Origin: Sacculina carcini
Taxonomy: Eukaryota; Arthropoda; Thecostraca; Sacculinidae
Length of the DNA: 64,000 nt
Direction of reading: 5' to 3'
NCBI GenBank assembly: GCA_916048095.2
Contig: OU696574.1
Coordinates: forward strand, 7,618,087 to 7,682,086
The notes beneath the pieces are model-generated. The model did no database searches. It was not told the origin of the DNA and saw nothing but the letters and a program-made list of their open reading frames with translations. Of this stretch, positions 24,787 to 37,141 are shown in pieces (position 1 is the first letter of the stretch; every line of letters begins with the position of its first letter). The position numbers were made by a program, and so were the translations under genes.

Positions 24787-26161
24787 TAGTCATTTGGGGC
24801 AAATGGCGATTTGGTTATTTTGGGGGTAAAAAATGATTCTGATCTTAGGAGAGTTGAAATCGCTATGTACAAGAAATGAGTGGATAAACTATTAGAGCAA
24901 TCGTTTGCGGTCATTTCAGTGTATGAATCGTCTTTCTACGTTAAAAAATGAATGTGTGACACAATTTCTCCCAAAACCTTTCAAAACATGTTGCACAAAA
25001 CATTTGCAATGTTTCAGAAAATTTGTCATAATTCACCACATGGACAAATTTTGGGGGCAATTCGCGATCGCTTCAAGAAACTGGGGCAATTGGCTATAGC
25101 TATCTCTTCCATAGCATTTATATGCAAGTATTAAAGACACCACATCATTCTGAAAGTGGGGCATATTACGATCGGTGTGGGGGTAATTAACGATCGGGGT
25201 AGCGATCGTCAATTGCCCCACCCCGATCGTAATATGCCCCATCCCCGATTTCTATTTACCCCTATAGCGATCGTCAATTGCCCCGTGGTGCACCACGTGC
25301 GACGACGTCTTGCATTACTTCGAGGAAATGTACTTCGCGGAGCCCACCAGGAGCCATAGTGGACTAGAATACCGCGGCGGTCATGCAAACAACTTCACTT
25401 GGCTTGCATAGAGACTGTCCTACACTCCAGAGGACGTCGTGCGACCCCCTCACAAAAAAGAGGAGAGTCATTCCCATGAGCTGTTATAACTGATGAGAAT
25501 TGCCACCAAAAGATTGCAGAGATGAACAAGTCTAAGACAAGACTTCGCAAGTAGGGAGCTCCTACTCAAACTGAGAAGTCTATCAAGGAATAACCAAGGA
25601 AAAAGGCAAAAGTGAAAAAGAGAAAGTCGAAAGGGGATGATGAGGACTCGGACTCAACAGTGTCGCAATAACTGACGCAAATACATCCAGTGAGTTATCT
25701 CTGGAAGACCTGCTGAGAGATGGCATTGAAGCCATGCTATAACGGAAGAAAACACTTCTTTTCGTAGAGTGTATTATGTATCATCCTTAAGGCCAGGCCA
25801 AGTAAGCTAGTATTGTAATGTGAGCTAGTTCATCTTTGTTTTTCGTTTGAATATATTTAGTTGATAATTTCTGTCTTTATCTATCATCTAGAATGTCAAA
25901 TTACCTTCAAATTAACGAATTACGGATCGATCGTTAATTACCCTACGAAAATCGTCATTTACCCCACTGGGGTAAATGACGATCGCACCACTAAATTCGA
26001 TCTCTATTTGAAAAAACAAAATTTTCAAAAGCTTTCAATACGGGGATAGAAGCACAGTGTACCAACACACTATGTGGTACTTGGTATGTTTTGCTATCGT
26101 CATTAGTATAAGCTCTGGTTAGATGTTAATGAAAACGATCGTCATTTGCCCCGAATGACTA
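24787..26161. mobile_element. DNA transposon of unclear class with TA duplication and GGGGYAAWT..CGATCG motifs
   Basis: The ends are tagtcatttggggcaaatgg (24787) and its near reverse complement atcgtcatttgccccgaatg plus acta (to 26161). Both are flanked by TA. Inside, at least ten copies of a motif close to ggggcaattgacgatcg occur in both orientations, including an inverted repeat at 25157-25241 and a perfect palindrome gtcatttacccc/ggggtaaatgac at 25952-25983. The 25280-25740 segment reads like decayed coding sequence (LHYFEEMYFAEPTRSHS in one frame; later a Lys/Asp-rich tail), possibly the end of a transposase. No known superfamily signature was recognised. Confidence 0.6.
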
Positions 26162-26833
26162 TACATGTTTAATTTTAGCTATTTTAAGATTTTAAGATTA
26201 AGATTTTATTAAGCATATTAATTTGATTCTAAGCTAATTTTAAGATTTCCAGAATTCATGCCTGGATAACCTCTGCCCTTAAAATTTCTCATATTCTCGG
26301 CCTTTTGAAGCTCCATCGCTCCATCTGCCCACACGTGGTTTTGTGTTTGGAAACTTACATACACCTTGATACCATCCGATCCTGCAATGAACACAGGAAA
26401 TTTCATTACGATGACTTAACCTGGAACAACCCTAACGTATTTCAGTCAATGCCACCGACAATTTCAGGTGTGAACTCGTTGGAGGGTGTTGTTGCTGAGA
26501 GTATACTCTTTGCTAGAGGTGGCAAAACCCGACGCATATCCCCCTTAACACTGTCATAATGGTGTGGACCGATTCGTACGTAAAAAACGACAAAGGAACA
26601 AAGCGTAAATTCCTTCCAACATACATCACAATAGTGAAAAAACAAGCCTATGCATATGGCGCTTATATGCATATATGGATATATGCATATATGGCGCTTC
26701 AATGCATACGAAAAACTCTAACCACACGTACACACAAACTATGAGCATGATGTGTGCACACACGCTGGTCACGACATGTGAGATGTGTGTTGACATCATA
26801 GGTATGTGTGTGTATGTCTGTCTGTGTGTATGT
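26162..26833. other. Unassigned DNA with an exon-like but unrecognised segment
   Basis: On the minus strand, 26560-26440 translates as VLPPLAKSILSATTPSNEFT and 26406-26218 as FPVFIAGSDGIKVYVSFQ. Both look protein-like, but no family was recognised. A short acceptor-like ttcattgcag occurs at about 26389-26380. Repeated atatgcatatatgg words lie at 26650-26700. Confidence 0.3.
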
Positions 26834-26841
26834 GTACGAAC

Positions 26842-27644
26842 CAGGGTTTGTTTGGTTTAAACCATTTGGTTTAAGCCATGGTTTAAGCCAAGTGGTTTTT
26901 TTTTTAAAAAAACATGTTTTTTTGAAAATTGTTTTTTGACAGAAATGATTTTTCTCATATAGGAAGGATCAAATATTTTCAGAATTCGTAAATGAGTTCA
27001 TTAATACAGTTTTAAATCTTCATAAATAGTACTTTTTGGCATGATTTTAGGGGTTCGCACGATATAGGAAACATTTTTATTAACATTTTTGGTTTTTGCT
27101 GGGGAAACATTGTAGTTGGTATTTATGAGAAATCCTAAATATTTACGACAAAACAATTGAGTTTCTATTGAAAACAGTATTTTCAGAAACCTCTGAGTTA
27201 ATAAAAACTATGTTTACTCTGAAAACAAACATGAATTAACCTCCATGGAAAAAACGATTTTTAGTCACTAGATTTTCATAAATAAGACCGCTGGGTATAT
27301 GGATTGGACTTTGCAAACATATGTGGGTGTTTACAATCGACTGCTTTCGCAATTGGAAGCGGTTTAAAACTTCCGTTGCCTATAGATGCTACAAGGTGAA
27401 ATTCAAGATCCTGTGTGTACATTTTATGATATTATTTTTATCTTTTTTAAATATTTACAAAACTCTTGGTAAGTGGTACTAATATATGTTTAACTATGTA
27501 CTAAATAGCATGGTACAATCCTTTTTTTGATTTGTGTGTGCAAAGTGTAAAAAAAACAGAAACCAAAAAAACCATTGATTTTTTTTTCTAAAAAAAACAT
27601 GGTTTTTGTTTTTTTGTTGAAAAAACCGTTTTTTTCAAACCCTG
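26842..27644. mobile_element. hAT-type MITE, 803 bp, perfect 8-bp target duplication
   Basis: The terminal repeat cagggtttg at 26842-26850 matches caaaccctg at 27636-27644. The target site gtacgaac is duplicated at 26834-26841 and 27645-27652. Interior ends carry ggtttaaacca and poly-T/A-rich arms (ttggttt... at the left, aaaccgttttt at the right). Non-coding. Confidence 0.93.
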
Positions 27645-27855
27645 GTACGAACACATTGAGAAATTACACACACACACACTCACAGCCCCACTGCGCATGT
27701 ACAGGTACATCAACACTTCTGATATCAATGGAAAAACGCACACAGTACAGCAGTAACACAACATGAAAACACAAACACGCTACGTCGACATTTAGTCGCG
27801 AAGCAACAACAAATACAGCACGAGAAACCCCGCCATAGCAGCCTTGTTTACGCCA

Positions 27856-27960
27856 GCTGAGAAACAGGAAAGTTTTCAAAGTTGGAATCACCAACAGCTG
27901 CACAACAGCTGAGAAACAGGAAAGTTTTCAAAGTTGGAAACACACCAACAGCTACAACAG
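27856..27960. repeat. 52-bp tandem duplication
   Basis: The stretch agctgagaaacaggaaagtt and the following ttcaaagttgga occur twice in direct succession (about 27858 and 27910) with slight divergence after them. Confidence 0.85.
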
Positions 27961-28231
27961 CAACACACACCGCTGTATTTTGTGTGATTCACGAGTTTGA
28001 AGTCAATCATATGTACCGCGCGGGCGGTCCCAGGAGACCCTCCTTTCGGTCCAAGACGCATGATACATATTAGACGCATATAACGGTAGTCCCTAATCTG
28101 AGAAAAACTCCCCAATCGTGGAGAATGGAGGGATGTTCAAGTGGATGTTCGGAAAACACAAACATGTTTTTATCAACCCGAATTCGTATATTTTCCTTTC
28201 TTATGACTTGCTGACATCAAATTTGATGAAG

Positions 28232-28838
28232 CCAGTGGCGGCGCCAGGATTTTCAAGTGGAGGGGCTGAAGGGGAGCTGAGAAAAAAGATGCGGGGGCTT
28301 GGCGATACATAGGGTGACCATATTCAGAATCTCTAAAATAATGACACTTGTGCGTGCGCGAAAAAGTGAGCATTGTATTGAAAAACACATTTCTATTGAA
28401 AAATTGAGCTATTTGTAGACCAATGACAACTGTTTTGAATGACCTTTCTAGTTACGGACCGCTGTGATGTGGATTGGCAGCACTACGCAATTGTGGTTAT
28501 TCTGCTCGTAATTTAAATACATTGATTATCACAAGTGACTCAAACATGGACCAAACCATTATACACTCGCAAGAACGTACCGAGTTTAACTACTGAAACC
28601 ATACCAACAACCCCGAATATTTAAAGTATTTCACAAAAAGAACCCTGAGATTCCGGATAGCCCTCAAAAAGAGGGCATGTCTGGAACGCCGAGGAGGATG
28701 TATGGCCACTCTACGAGACATGAGAAACTACAATCGAAATGTTCATGGTCAGGACTTGCGGCACCCCTGGACCTAGGTGAGACTTGGCATATTTTGAAGA
28801 GATGAAGCCTCCCAAGCCCCCCATGGCGCAGCCACTGG
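28232..28838. mobile_element. MITE-like element with CAGTGGCGGCGCC ends
   Basis: The left end cagtggcggcgccaggattt (about 28232) and right end ccccatggcgcagccactg (to about 28838) are imperfect inverted repeats. Such cagtggcg ends are common in animal DNA transposons. I could not find a matching target duplication, so the superfamily is left open. Confidence 0.55.
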
Positions 28839-28929
28839 GTGGAACCACTGAGTTTATGGACATTCTCAGCGCTGTCGTGAAAAAAGATTTGGTTCACTGA
28901 GAAGTGGGGAATCAGGGGAAAATCACGGA

Positions 28930-29034
28930 CAATAGCTATATTACGACCTATGTAATATATTACGACCTATGTAATATATTACGACCTATGTAATATATTA
29001 CGACCTATGTAATATATTACGATCTATGTAATAT
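28930..29034. repeat. 19-bp tandem repeat, five to six units
   Basis: The unit tattacgacctatgtaata repeats head to tail. Each unit is a near palindrome (attac...gtaat), so the array can form alternative hairpins. Confidence 0.92.
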
Positions 29035-29770
29035 CTGACCTATCATTTTTGGTGACTTTTCCAAAAACTTGAAGGCGCAAGTGTTTCCCATAATTTAGAC
29101 AACGTTGATTCTGATGCTGGTAAAATGATTGGAATCGAACGTTATTTAAGGGGCGCGGATTGCATATGAAAATTTGAAATTTGTCGAAAATAGGAAAATG
29201 TTCACACATTTTCCTCTTTCACATTATTGTATTCATTATATAGGAAATATATAACACTTTGCCTTAAAGATATATATATATTTGCTTTCTACTCACATAT
29301 TTTTATTGTATTATGCTGAATATTTGGCAATCTTAAAAATAGTAATCTCAATAAATTCGACGCACAGGTGGCGCCACGCATATCACTATAACAGAACCAA
29401 TTAACCGGCAATTTTGATCCGTTTTGAAGAAAATAGCACTGTTTTTTTGTTGTTTTTATTGGGTTGCATCTATTCTCACGAAACATAATTACCACCCTTC
29501 CAATATGATCGGTGCAACGTGTAAAAACCGTGACAGTCGGCAGGTGCTCCTACTTTGCATATTTTCAGTACAATAAACCAATTAATTAAACGTCACCAAA
29601 TGGACACGCTCGCCGTTATAGTGGAAGTACAACGAACTTGTAAAAATAGAAAAACACATTGCGAACACGGTGCCTTGTACTATTCAAGTCATACACAAAC
29701 GATTAACTGCCTTTAACTGCCTAACTAACGGATTAACTGCCTTGTACAACATGAAATACCAAAAACTATT
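29035..29770. other. AT-rich intronic DNA, nothing recognised
   Basis: Only short unsupported frames. Near 29700-29745 the word ggattaactgcctt... recurs at short spacing. Confidence 0.5.
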
Positions 29771-29789
29771 ACTACAATGTACAGCACAA

Positions 29790-30180
29790 TAAAATCACAT
29801 CAGCACTAAATCCTATTTTTAAATCCTCACATTTTCTTTCAGTGGTTTTCCACAAGGTGCATGACCTCTTGTAGCTGCTGTTCGTCCTTGGTAACTGAGC
29901 CGAAAAAAATCTTCTAGGAGCTTCACATCTCTCGGCAATGGAATCCGTAACTTTTAATGTGTTCGCAAGCTGCCTAAACAGCACAAGCTGTTCGTGTTGG
30001 CGCCAAATTCTCACCGGTAATGACATCCACTCCGCACTGCACACCCAAACCTCATCAAATACCATCCGGGAACGCTGGTCTACTACATCTACCAGGCGAG
30101 TGTCCGGCTGTCAGTTTGTCATCAGTGTAGAACCTCCGTTCTCTAATGAAGTGAACTTGTCGGCAATCTGATTCTTCTCA
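29790..30180 (-). pseudogene. Decayed transposon-associated ORF of unknown family
   Basis: The minus strand gives VWVCSAEWMSLPVRIWRQ, then QLANTLKVTDSIAERC. After one frameshift follow SVTKDEQQLQEVMHLVENH and a stop. The pair T-D-x-(I/A)-A-E-R ... T-K-D-E-(E/Q)-Q-L-Q-x-(L/V)-(L/M)-x-(V/L)-V-E-x-H is one I recognise from uncharacterised repetitive proteins of invertebrates. The frameshift and missing start mark it as dead. Confidence 0.45.
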
Positions 30181-32080
30181 GTCTCAGTCACATTTTCACT
30201 GCACAAGGACAAATTGAGGCCTTAAGTACCGTGTGACGATTAATCACAGCCAATGCAGCATCCGTCACTTCACAATCAACTCTTCTATATCGGAAGAGCT
30301 CGTGGCGGAGCTACAAGTCGTTTACAGCGGCATCCACAGCAACTGGTGATGCAAAGCACGCTTGAGCGTAAAACAAACACGCAAACATCGTCGGTTTTGC
30401 AGCTGATCATTCACATCGCTGTCTATCTCCAACTGCCCCTGAACATAGATAATTCAAGAAAGTAGATAGTCTTTGACATTCAACGGGCGTGATGACATGC
30501 TCCAGGACGCAAAAAGAGAACCACGCCTAGGTTTAACGCCCAGGACAAGAAGAGTGAGCTGCGCGACCTCTCGCTAATTATATCTCACCCACTCAATGAT
30601 TGCTAATAGGTACTTAACTGTTGACTATAAACCATCATTTTAACAAATGCATTTCCTCTACTATGAATTCACTACTTGATATTATTTACAGACAAATTTC
30701 TAAAAAACATGGTCTGTAAAACACCCGTTGAATGCATTCGAAAACAAGCACCACAAAAAGGAACAGTTAGAAATCAAAATATAAGGCTTTGATGGCAAAT
30801 ACTAACGACAAATATGCTTAATTTGATGAAGACAACGAGGCATACTGGCAACCTGTAGCCACGATCAAGATAAATCGATCGTCAGTCGAACACTATCAGT
30901 CGAGCAAATCAAGTAAGTCACTTAATGATTCAAACGGTGACTTTTTTATTCAGAGTAAAGGTAGCAGTGAATAATGCGTTTGCAAAAATAGTTTTATGTC
31001 TGAGCTGGGAATTTCAGTGTATGACGTGATTTTGCCTGCCCGTATGGGTTTGTATGTCTGTGTGTACACATAAGTCACGGCGTGCAAATTTGCAGATGCA
31101 TGTGTGTGTGTGTGTTTGTGTGCTGTGTGTGTAATTTTGGTCACAATCGATTTGTCACATGTGAGTAATGTTACAAGCCAGAGCAAAAAATTCCTCACTC
31201 CCTTTCTACACGTGACCAGTAAACACACGCATATGAATGATGCATGATGCATGATGCATGCATCATGCATGATGAAATTAAAGGATGAAATTAAACGATT
31301 TCACACGTAGTTGTATTTTGCCGTTTTTTGTATAAATAATTTATGGATACTTTCATGAGTGTTATGGTATGAATCCATGTAATTTAGCGCATATTATATT
31401 ACTAAGGTATATTCTACGTTTAGTGCCCCATTTGCTAGTAATAAACCAAAAACCAATGAAAATTGGTAATGTTAAAAATTTCAAAGTAGATTCGCGACCC
31501 TTAAATATTATTTTGCGGTATTTATTTGTATTCCATTGAACTCAGCGTCGTTCAAAGTATGGGAAAAACTTGCGCCATCTAAATTACCGCAATTTGGGAA
31601 TACTAAGCAAGCCTAGTAAGCATCCAATTGACCTTGGCCGCATTGAAAATGTCGATCTCTTCCACTGACCCGCCGTCATTAGCAGTATTTGAAAACATAA
31701 ATTTCGAATTCATAACCCTTTTGTGGCAATAAACCTTCTAGACTCGTGTCTTGTGAACTCATGAGTTCTTATGATGTATTCATCATTCCCTGCATCAGTG
31801 AATTTCGATATACTAGGCTTGCATGCGGTTTCACTTTAAAAAACATAAGAAATTCTGCGGCGTTACATGTTGCACGCCAGTTCGTTCCGTGACAGAAAAT
31901 CCACTACGGCGCAGTGAAAATCGTGCGTGAATACTGCATTCTTGATCCGGTTGAAAATATACACCACCTGTACACCAATTATATGTAGGTGTTACTAAAA
32001 CCAGCGCCATTAACCTCACTACCGCCAGGGTCATTGATCTAACTACCGATAATGTCATTGACCTCACTGTGCCATTGATC
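30181..32080. other. DHDDS intron 1, 5' portion, without recognised elements
   Basis: It contains a palindromic cluster of atgatgcatgatgcatgcat words at 31235-31272 and a short TG tract at 31100-31125. No exon, LINE motif or terminal repeats were found. Confidence 0.45.
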
Positions 32081-32084
32081 TTAC

Positions 32085-32245
32085 CCTCTCGAATGGCCAT
32101 CCAGTTTTTCGACGCCATTGTGTCGCGCAAAACGCCGGTTGCCATCCATGATGAAGGCGGCGTGTCGGGGCACCCGCCCTGCCTTCAGTACGCGCAGACA
32201 CAACCACTGCCACCATGTCAGCTGGGCCTCGCTGATCCAAGTCAT
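32085..32245 (-). CDS. DHDDS: Dehydrodolichyl diphosphate synthase, coding exon 1 with start codon
   Basis: Reading the minus strand from the ATG at 32245-32243 gives a 53-residue N-terminus beginning MTWISEAQLTWWQWLCLRV, then KAGRVPRHAAFIMDGNRRF and a last segment ending GHSR. The start matches the human DHDDS N-terminus in length, and the catalytic Asp falls at residue 34 with the Gly-Asn-Arg-Arg (35-38) diphosphate-binding motif. The exon ends with two bases of a Gly codon at the donor AGAGG|GTAAG (32084-32083). Joined to exon 2 at 7458 it reads [12 protein letters not shown], exactly the family order. The enzyme elongates farnesyl diphosphate with isopentenyl diphosphate at the ER for dolichol and N-glycosylation, working with NUS1. 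All residues expected in this part are present. Confidence 0.95.
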
Positions 32246-32880
32246 CGTCACGCCGCTCGAGCCGCCACGCCGTCACCACCGTCCAGTATCCGCCAACCAC
32301 TGCACTCAACATACACCGTGAAATAAACGTGAGAAAAACGCACACACACACACCGCAGCATAGCAATAACAGCATCAACATGTACGAATATGGGTGTGTG
32401 TTTATGGGTGCAACTATGAGTATGCGGGGTGTGTATGACATGTTTGTGTTCGGGTATGGGTATGTGGGCATGAATATGGGAATGTGCATGAGTATATGTA
32501 TGAATATGTGTGTTACTACGTGTATGGCCGTATATATTGTAAGATATACTGTAATATTGTAAAATAAAGCGCGTGTTTTCCTGTGTTCGCATGTTCGTGC
32601 CTGATATATCTAGACTAACAGTAAATTCTGAGAGCACCTAATTGACTATACGCTACAAATACACGTCAGTATGTGACGTATAGTAGGAAGATTGGCACTG
32701 ACAAACCCCAATACTCTTAGAAACTCCACCTGAAACGCTTCACCGAAAGAGGCGTGAATTACACTCCACATTAATGGCGAACGCGGCGAAATCACAACCC
32801 GGAATCCTGGGCTCGATTATCGGAATGTCCCGTGGACACAGCACAGAAATAAACTACACATGTGAACACAGCACAAGATA
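32246..32880 (-). promoter_or_regulatory. Probable DHDDS upstream/5' UTR region
   Basis: Immediately upstream (minus sense) of the DHDDS ATG the DNA is locally GC-rich (32246-32310), then becomes a CA/TG-rich tract and AT-rich DNA. No clear TATA box or CpG island can be defended. Boundaries are inferred only from the position of the start codon. Confidence 0.35.
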
Positions 32881-32883
32881 AAA

Positions 32884-33170
32884 CTATGTTCGCGTGATTT
32901 TTGCGGGTACAACATCTCACGACACCGGCTGGCACTCCGCAGGTCCGACCGCCACACACTGCTTGTCTTGCAGTTATGACCAGTACAGAAAACTACACGG
33001 CAGCACTCACGCGATACCTGCCTTGCGGCAATTGGGAAACCTGAACCTGAATTGGGAACGAATTGGCAATGCTTGGGAAACGAACCCAATCGTTCCACAT
33101 CGCCAAAGAATCGAACCCAGGACCTCCCGTGCACAAAACGCACGTTTTATCCACTCGGCCACGATGCATA
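32884..33170 (-). mobile_element. tRNA-derived SINE, family A, minus orientation
   Basis: The reverse complement carries gtggccgagtggataaaacg (A box), then ggttcgattctttggcgat (B box), then acgattgggttcgtttccca, matching the body of the 9034-9319 copy with more substitutions. It ends near 32884. Confidence 0.82.
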
Positions 33171-33759
33171 CCAAGCCACTAGAATCAATATCTGTCTAGT
33201 CCCCCAGTGAATAATGCCAAATACCAGCCTTGTAGTCGCGCTTCCTGTGGATATTATGACGCTGTATGATACGTGTCCCGCCTACGAAGCGGCAACGTGC
33301 AGATGCTCGTTAATTGAGGTGGCGGTAAATTACACAAGATGCACCTACTGATACTACTGATAATGCCACACTTCCTTGCCTATTATTCGCGACCGTCGCA
33401 ACCACAAGCACTTGCACGCACCCATGCACAATGCTAGTACACGCACGCCACATACACTTTTCCGCTCTCATTGACACAGTGTAGACAAACACTTGCTTCG
33501 CTAAAATGGCGTCGTCTGGCTGTAGTATAATCGCGAGTAAAAATAAACACACAAACACACATCAATACGGCGGGTTCTCCGCAAAGACACACATGACTGT
33601 GCGATAAACGGCCGAAGCCACATGTATAAAACTACATAGATATGAAGCTACAAGAGGATAAACAAAGTGCATACGGCTAATAAATATCGCCACTACCGCA
33701 GCTTATGCTGGTACTCTGAGAGATGTGTATGCGTTCGACCCGCACAGAAGCGTCAATGA
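33171..33759. other. Unique-looking spacer, nothing recognised
   Basis: Mixed composition with short CA words. No exon or element found. Confidence 0.45.
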
Positions 33760-33767
33760 GTGCTAAT

Positions 33768-35475
33768 TACACATGTATCAGTGTGTATCAGTATCATGTA
33801 TCAGTATCATGTATGTATCAGTGTGTATCAGTATCATGTATGTATCAGTGTGTATCAGTATCTTGTATGTATCAGTGTGTATCAGTATCATGTACGTATC
33901 AGTGTGTATGAGTATCATGTATGTATCAGTATCATGTATGTATCAGTATCATGTACGTATCAGTGTGTATCAGTATCATATATGTATCAGTGTGTATCAG
34001 TATCATGTACGTATCAGTGTGTATCAGTATCTTGTATGTATCAGTGTGTATCAGTATCATGTATGTATCAGTGTGTATCAGTATCATGTACGTATCAGTG
34101 TGTATCAGTATCTTGTATGTATCAGTGTGTATCAGTATCATGTACGTATCAGTGTGTATCAGTATCATGTATGTATCAGTGTGTATCAGTATCATGTACG
34201 TATCAGTGTGTATTAGTATCATGTACGTATCAGTGTGTATCAGTATCATGTATGTATCAGTGTGTATTAGTATCATGTATCAGTGTGTATCAGTATCATG
34301 TATGTATCAGTGTGTATCAGTATCATGTATGTATCAGTATCATTTATGTATCAGTGTGTATCCGTATCATTTATGTATCAGTGTGTATCAGTATCATGTA
34401 TGTATCAGTGTGTGTCAGTATCATGTATCAGTGTGTATCAGTATCATGTACGTATCAGTGTGTATCAGTATCATTTATCAGTGTGTATCAGTATCATGTA
34501 CGTGTCAGTGTGTATCAGTATCAGGTATATATCAGTGTGTATCAGTATCATGTATGTATCAGTGTGTATCAGTATCATGTATCAGTGTGTATCAGTATCA
34601 TATATGTATCAGCGTGTATCCGTATCATGTATGTATCAGTGTGTATCAGTATCATGTATGTATCAGCGTGTATCCGTATCATGTATGTATCAGTGTGTAT
34701 CAGTATCATGTATATATCAGTGTGTATCAGTATCATGTATGTATCAGTGTGTATCAGTATCATGTATGTATCAGTGTGTATCAGTATCATGTATGTATCA
34801 GTGTGTATCAGTATCATGTATGTATCAGTGTGTATCAGTACCATGTATGTATCAGTATCATGTATGTATCAGTGTGTATCAGTATCATATATGTATCAGT
34901 GTGTATCAGTATCATGTATGTATCAGTGTGTATCAGTATCATGTACGTATCAGTGTGTATCAATACCATGTATGTATCAGTGTGTATCAGTATCATGTAC
35001 GTATCAGTGTGTATCAATACCATGTATGTATCAGTGTGTATCAGTATCATTTATCAGTGTGTATCAGTATCATGTATATATCAGTGTGTATCAGTATCAT
35101 GTACGTATCAGTGTGTATCAGTATCATATATGTATCAGTGTGTATCAATACCATGTATGTATCAGTGTGTATCAGTATCATGTACGTATCAGTGTGTATC
35201 AATACCATGTATGTATCAGTGTGTATCAGTATCATTTATCAGTGTGTATCAGTATCATGTATATATCAGTGTGTATCAGTATCATGTATGTATCAGTGTG
35301 TATCAGTATCATGTATGTATCAGTGTGTATCAGTACCATGTATGTATCAGTATCATGTATGTATCAGTATCATGTATGTATCAGTGTGTATCAGTATCAT
35401 GTATGTATCAGTGTGTATCAGTATCATGTATGTATCTGCAGTGTATGTAGTGTATCAGTATCATGTATGTAAAAG
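33768..35475. repeat. Large 27-bp VNTR (minisatellite), about 1.7 kb
   Basis: The unit is close to atcagtgtgtatcagtatca plus tgtatgt, with frequent 18- and 22-bp variants. Because 27 is a multiple of 3 and the unit lacks stops in several frames, very long spurious open frames arise on both strands (570 residues of a 9-residue YQCVSVSCM-type repeat on plus, MILIHTDTY-type on minus). There is no start context, signal or flanking exon to support translation. Confidence 0.95.
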
Positions 35476-36130
35476 CGTATCTGACAGCATAACTACAATT
35501 AATGAATTAATTACGCTGAAGCCCTCATCATAGATTACCTCGTAGTGAATGCCAACTCTGCATCGAATGAACGCCGAGGCGGTGAAGTTCGAGAACAATT
35601 ACTGCCAAGCTAAAACTCGTTACAGTAGAACCAGAAAAATAAGTATAACATTTACGCATACGACAGTGTGGCCACAACTCTCACGTTCACAGTTTGTACT
35701 GACACACACACGGTGGCGGATGATATTTAACATTGGTATTTTCAGTCCCGCTGTGCACCCATCTACGTGGTGACGTGCGGCACACTCAAGCGGAGGTGTT
35801 GATGAACGAACCCGACCGAGGAAAAGGTGAATGTCACATTGTGAAAGACTGGAGAGCAACCATGCTCTTAATGTCCACGAAATATCTGGTGTTGATTGCT
35901 GAATCGGCCAAATTTCTACGTCCAGAGCATTGAGCGCGTAAATGCGAGGCCTCAGTGCCCAACACCACCGGTGTATTGAAACATATTGACAGCATAATTA
36001 GCAAACCATGTAGTGTAACTTGCTTTGATGACAAGTGATGTGTCGTTTAACGAACTCGATCGTTACAGTGACAATGTTGATTTTGGTTCAAATACGTATT
36101 CCACATTTACTTTGGTTACTTTGGTTACTT
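35476..36130. other. Spacer without recognised elements
   Basis: Short open frames only (for example 35733-35933 plus), with no domain match. Confidence 0.45.
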
Positions 36131-36393
36131 TGGCTGATTCCGACATCTATACCTTTTACAATTTCATTTGTCCCAACTGAAATCAAAGTTGTCCCAACTG
36201 AAATCAAATTTGTCCCAACTGAAATCAAAGTTGTCCCAACTGAAATCAAAATTGTCCCAACTGAAATCAAAATTGTCCCAACTGAAATCAAAGTTGTCCC
36301 AACTGAAATCAAAATTGTCCTAACTGAAATCAAAATTGTCCCAGCTAGAACCACAATGTATGTTATTGATTTTACATTAAATATCAAACTTAA

Positions 36394-36669
36394 TTGTTAT
36401 CAGTACATTTTATTGTATTTCACATGAAAAAATTAGCATTAGTCGTAAAACATATATATGTACTACTTACTATGTACTATACAATTATGTGCTACGGTAT
36501 GTACTACAATTACAATGCATATATGTACCGTGCGTACTTACTTTATGAGGAACTCTATCAGCCAATATATCAATGTCAGCGTATATACCACCAGAGCGTA
36601 TACTTAAATTCTAGGAACCAAGCAAGATATCTCAACTCAACACAATCACAACGCAACATGGCCCACTAA
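36394..36669 (+). other. 91-codon open frame in the left arm of the inverted repeat
   Basis: It begins MLSVHFIVFHMKKLALVVKH and is rich in Tyr (YYTIMCYGMYYNYNAYMY). The same frame exists in the opposite arm (minus 37417-37142). No family recognised. Conservation between arms may simply reflect gene conversion or recent duplication, not coding selection. Confidence 0.25.
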
Positions 36670-36973
36670 AACACCTTCACTGACAAACACGCAAGAACGT
36701 TCGGCGCAAACAACTGCCCTATGGCGCGCACTGCCCCATGGCGCGCACTGCCCACCCCCTGCATCCCCCTGCTCGCTCATAGCACGTGCATACAACATAC
36801 ACACACTCACACTACCTCACACAGACAAATAGACACCATACACAAATATATATAACGTACAATATTAAACATAGTACAGATGGCTAGCCACGACAAGCGC
36901 TATACACACGTGATGCCTGAACACTTGCCATAAGACGGAATGTACCGTCTCTGAAAGTGTGATGTTTCTGTAG

Positions 36974-37011
<38 letters not shown>

Positions 37012-37141
37012 ACGATTTGATCGCGAGTGCTCTCCGAGAACAGTGGCTCTATACGCTGACACTGATATTGGCTGATAGAGTGCGCGCCATAGGGCAGTTG
37101 TTTGCGCAGAACGTTCTTGCGTGTTTGTTAGTGAAGGTGTT

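Noticed and set aside
33768-35475. CRISPR-like array or a large secreted repeat protein
   Set aside because: There are no unique spacers between constant repeats, units simply vary slightly, and the DNA is animal. The long frames have no start context, signal peptide or flanking exon.
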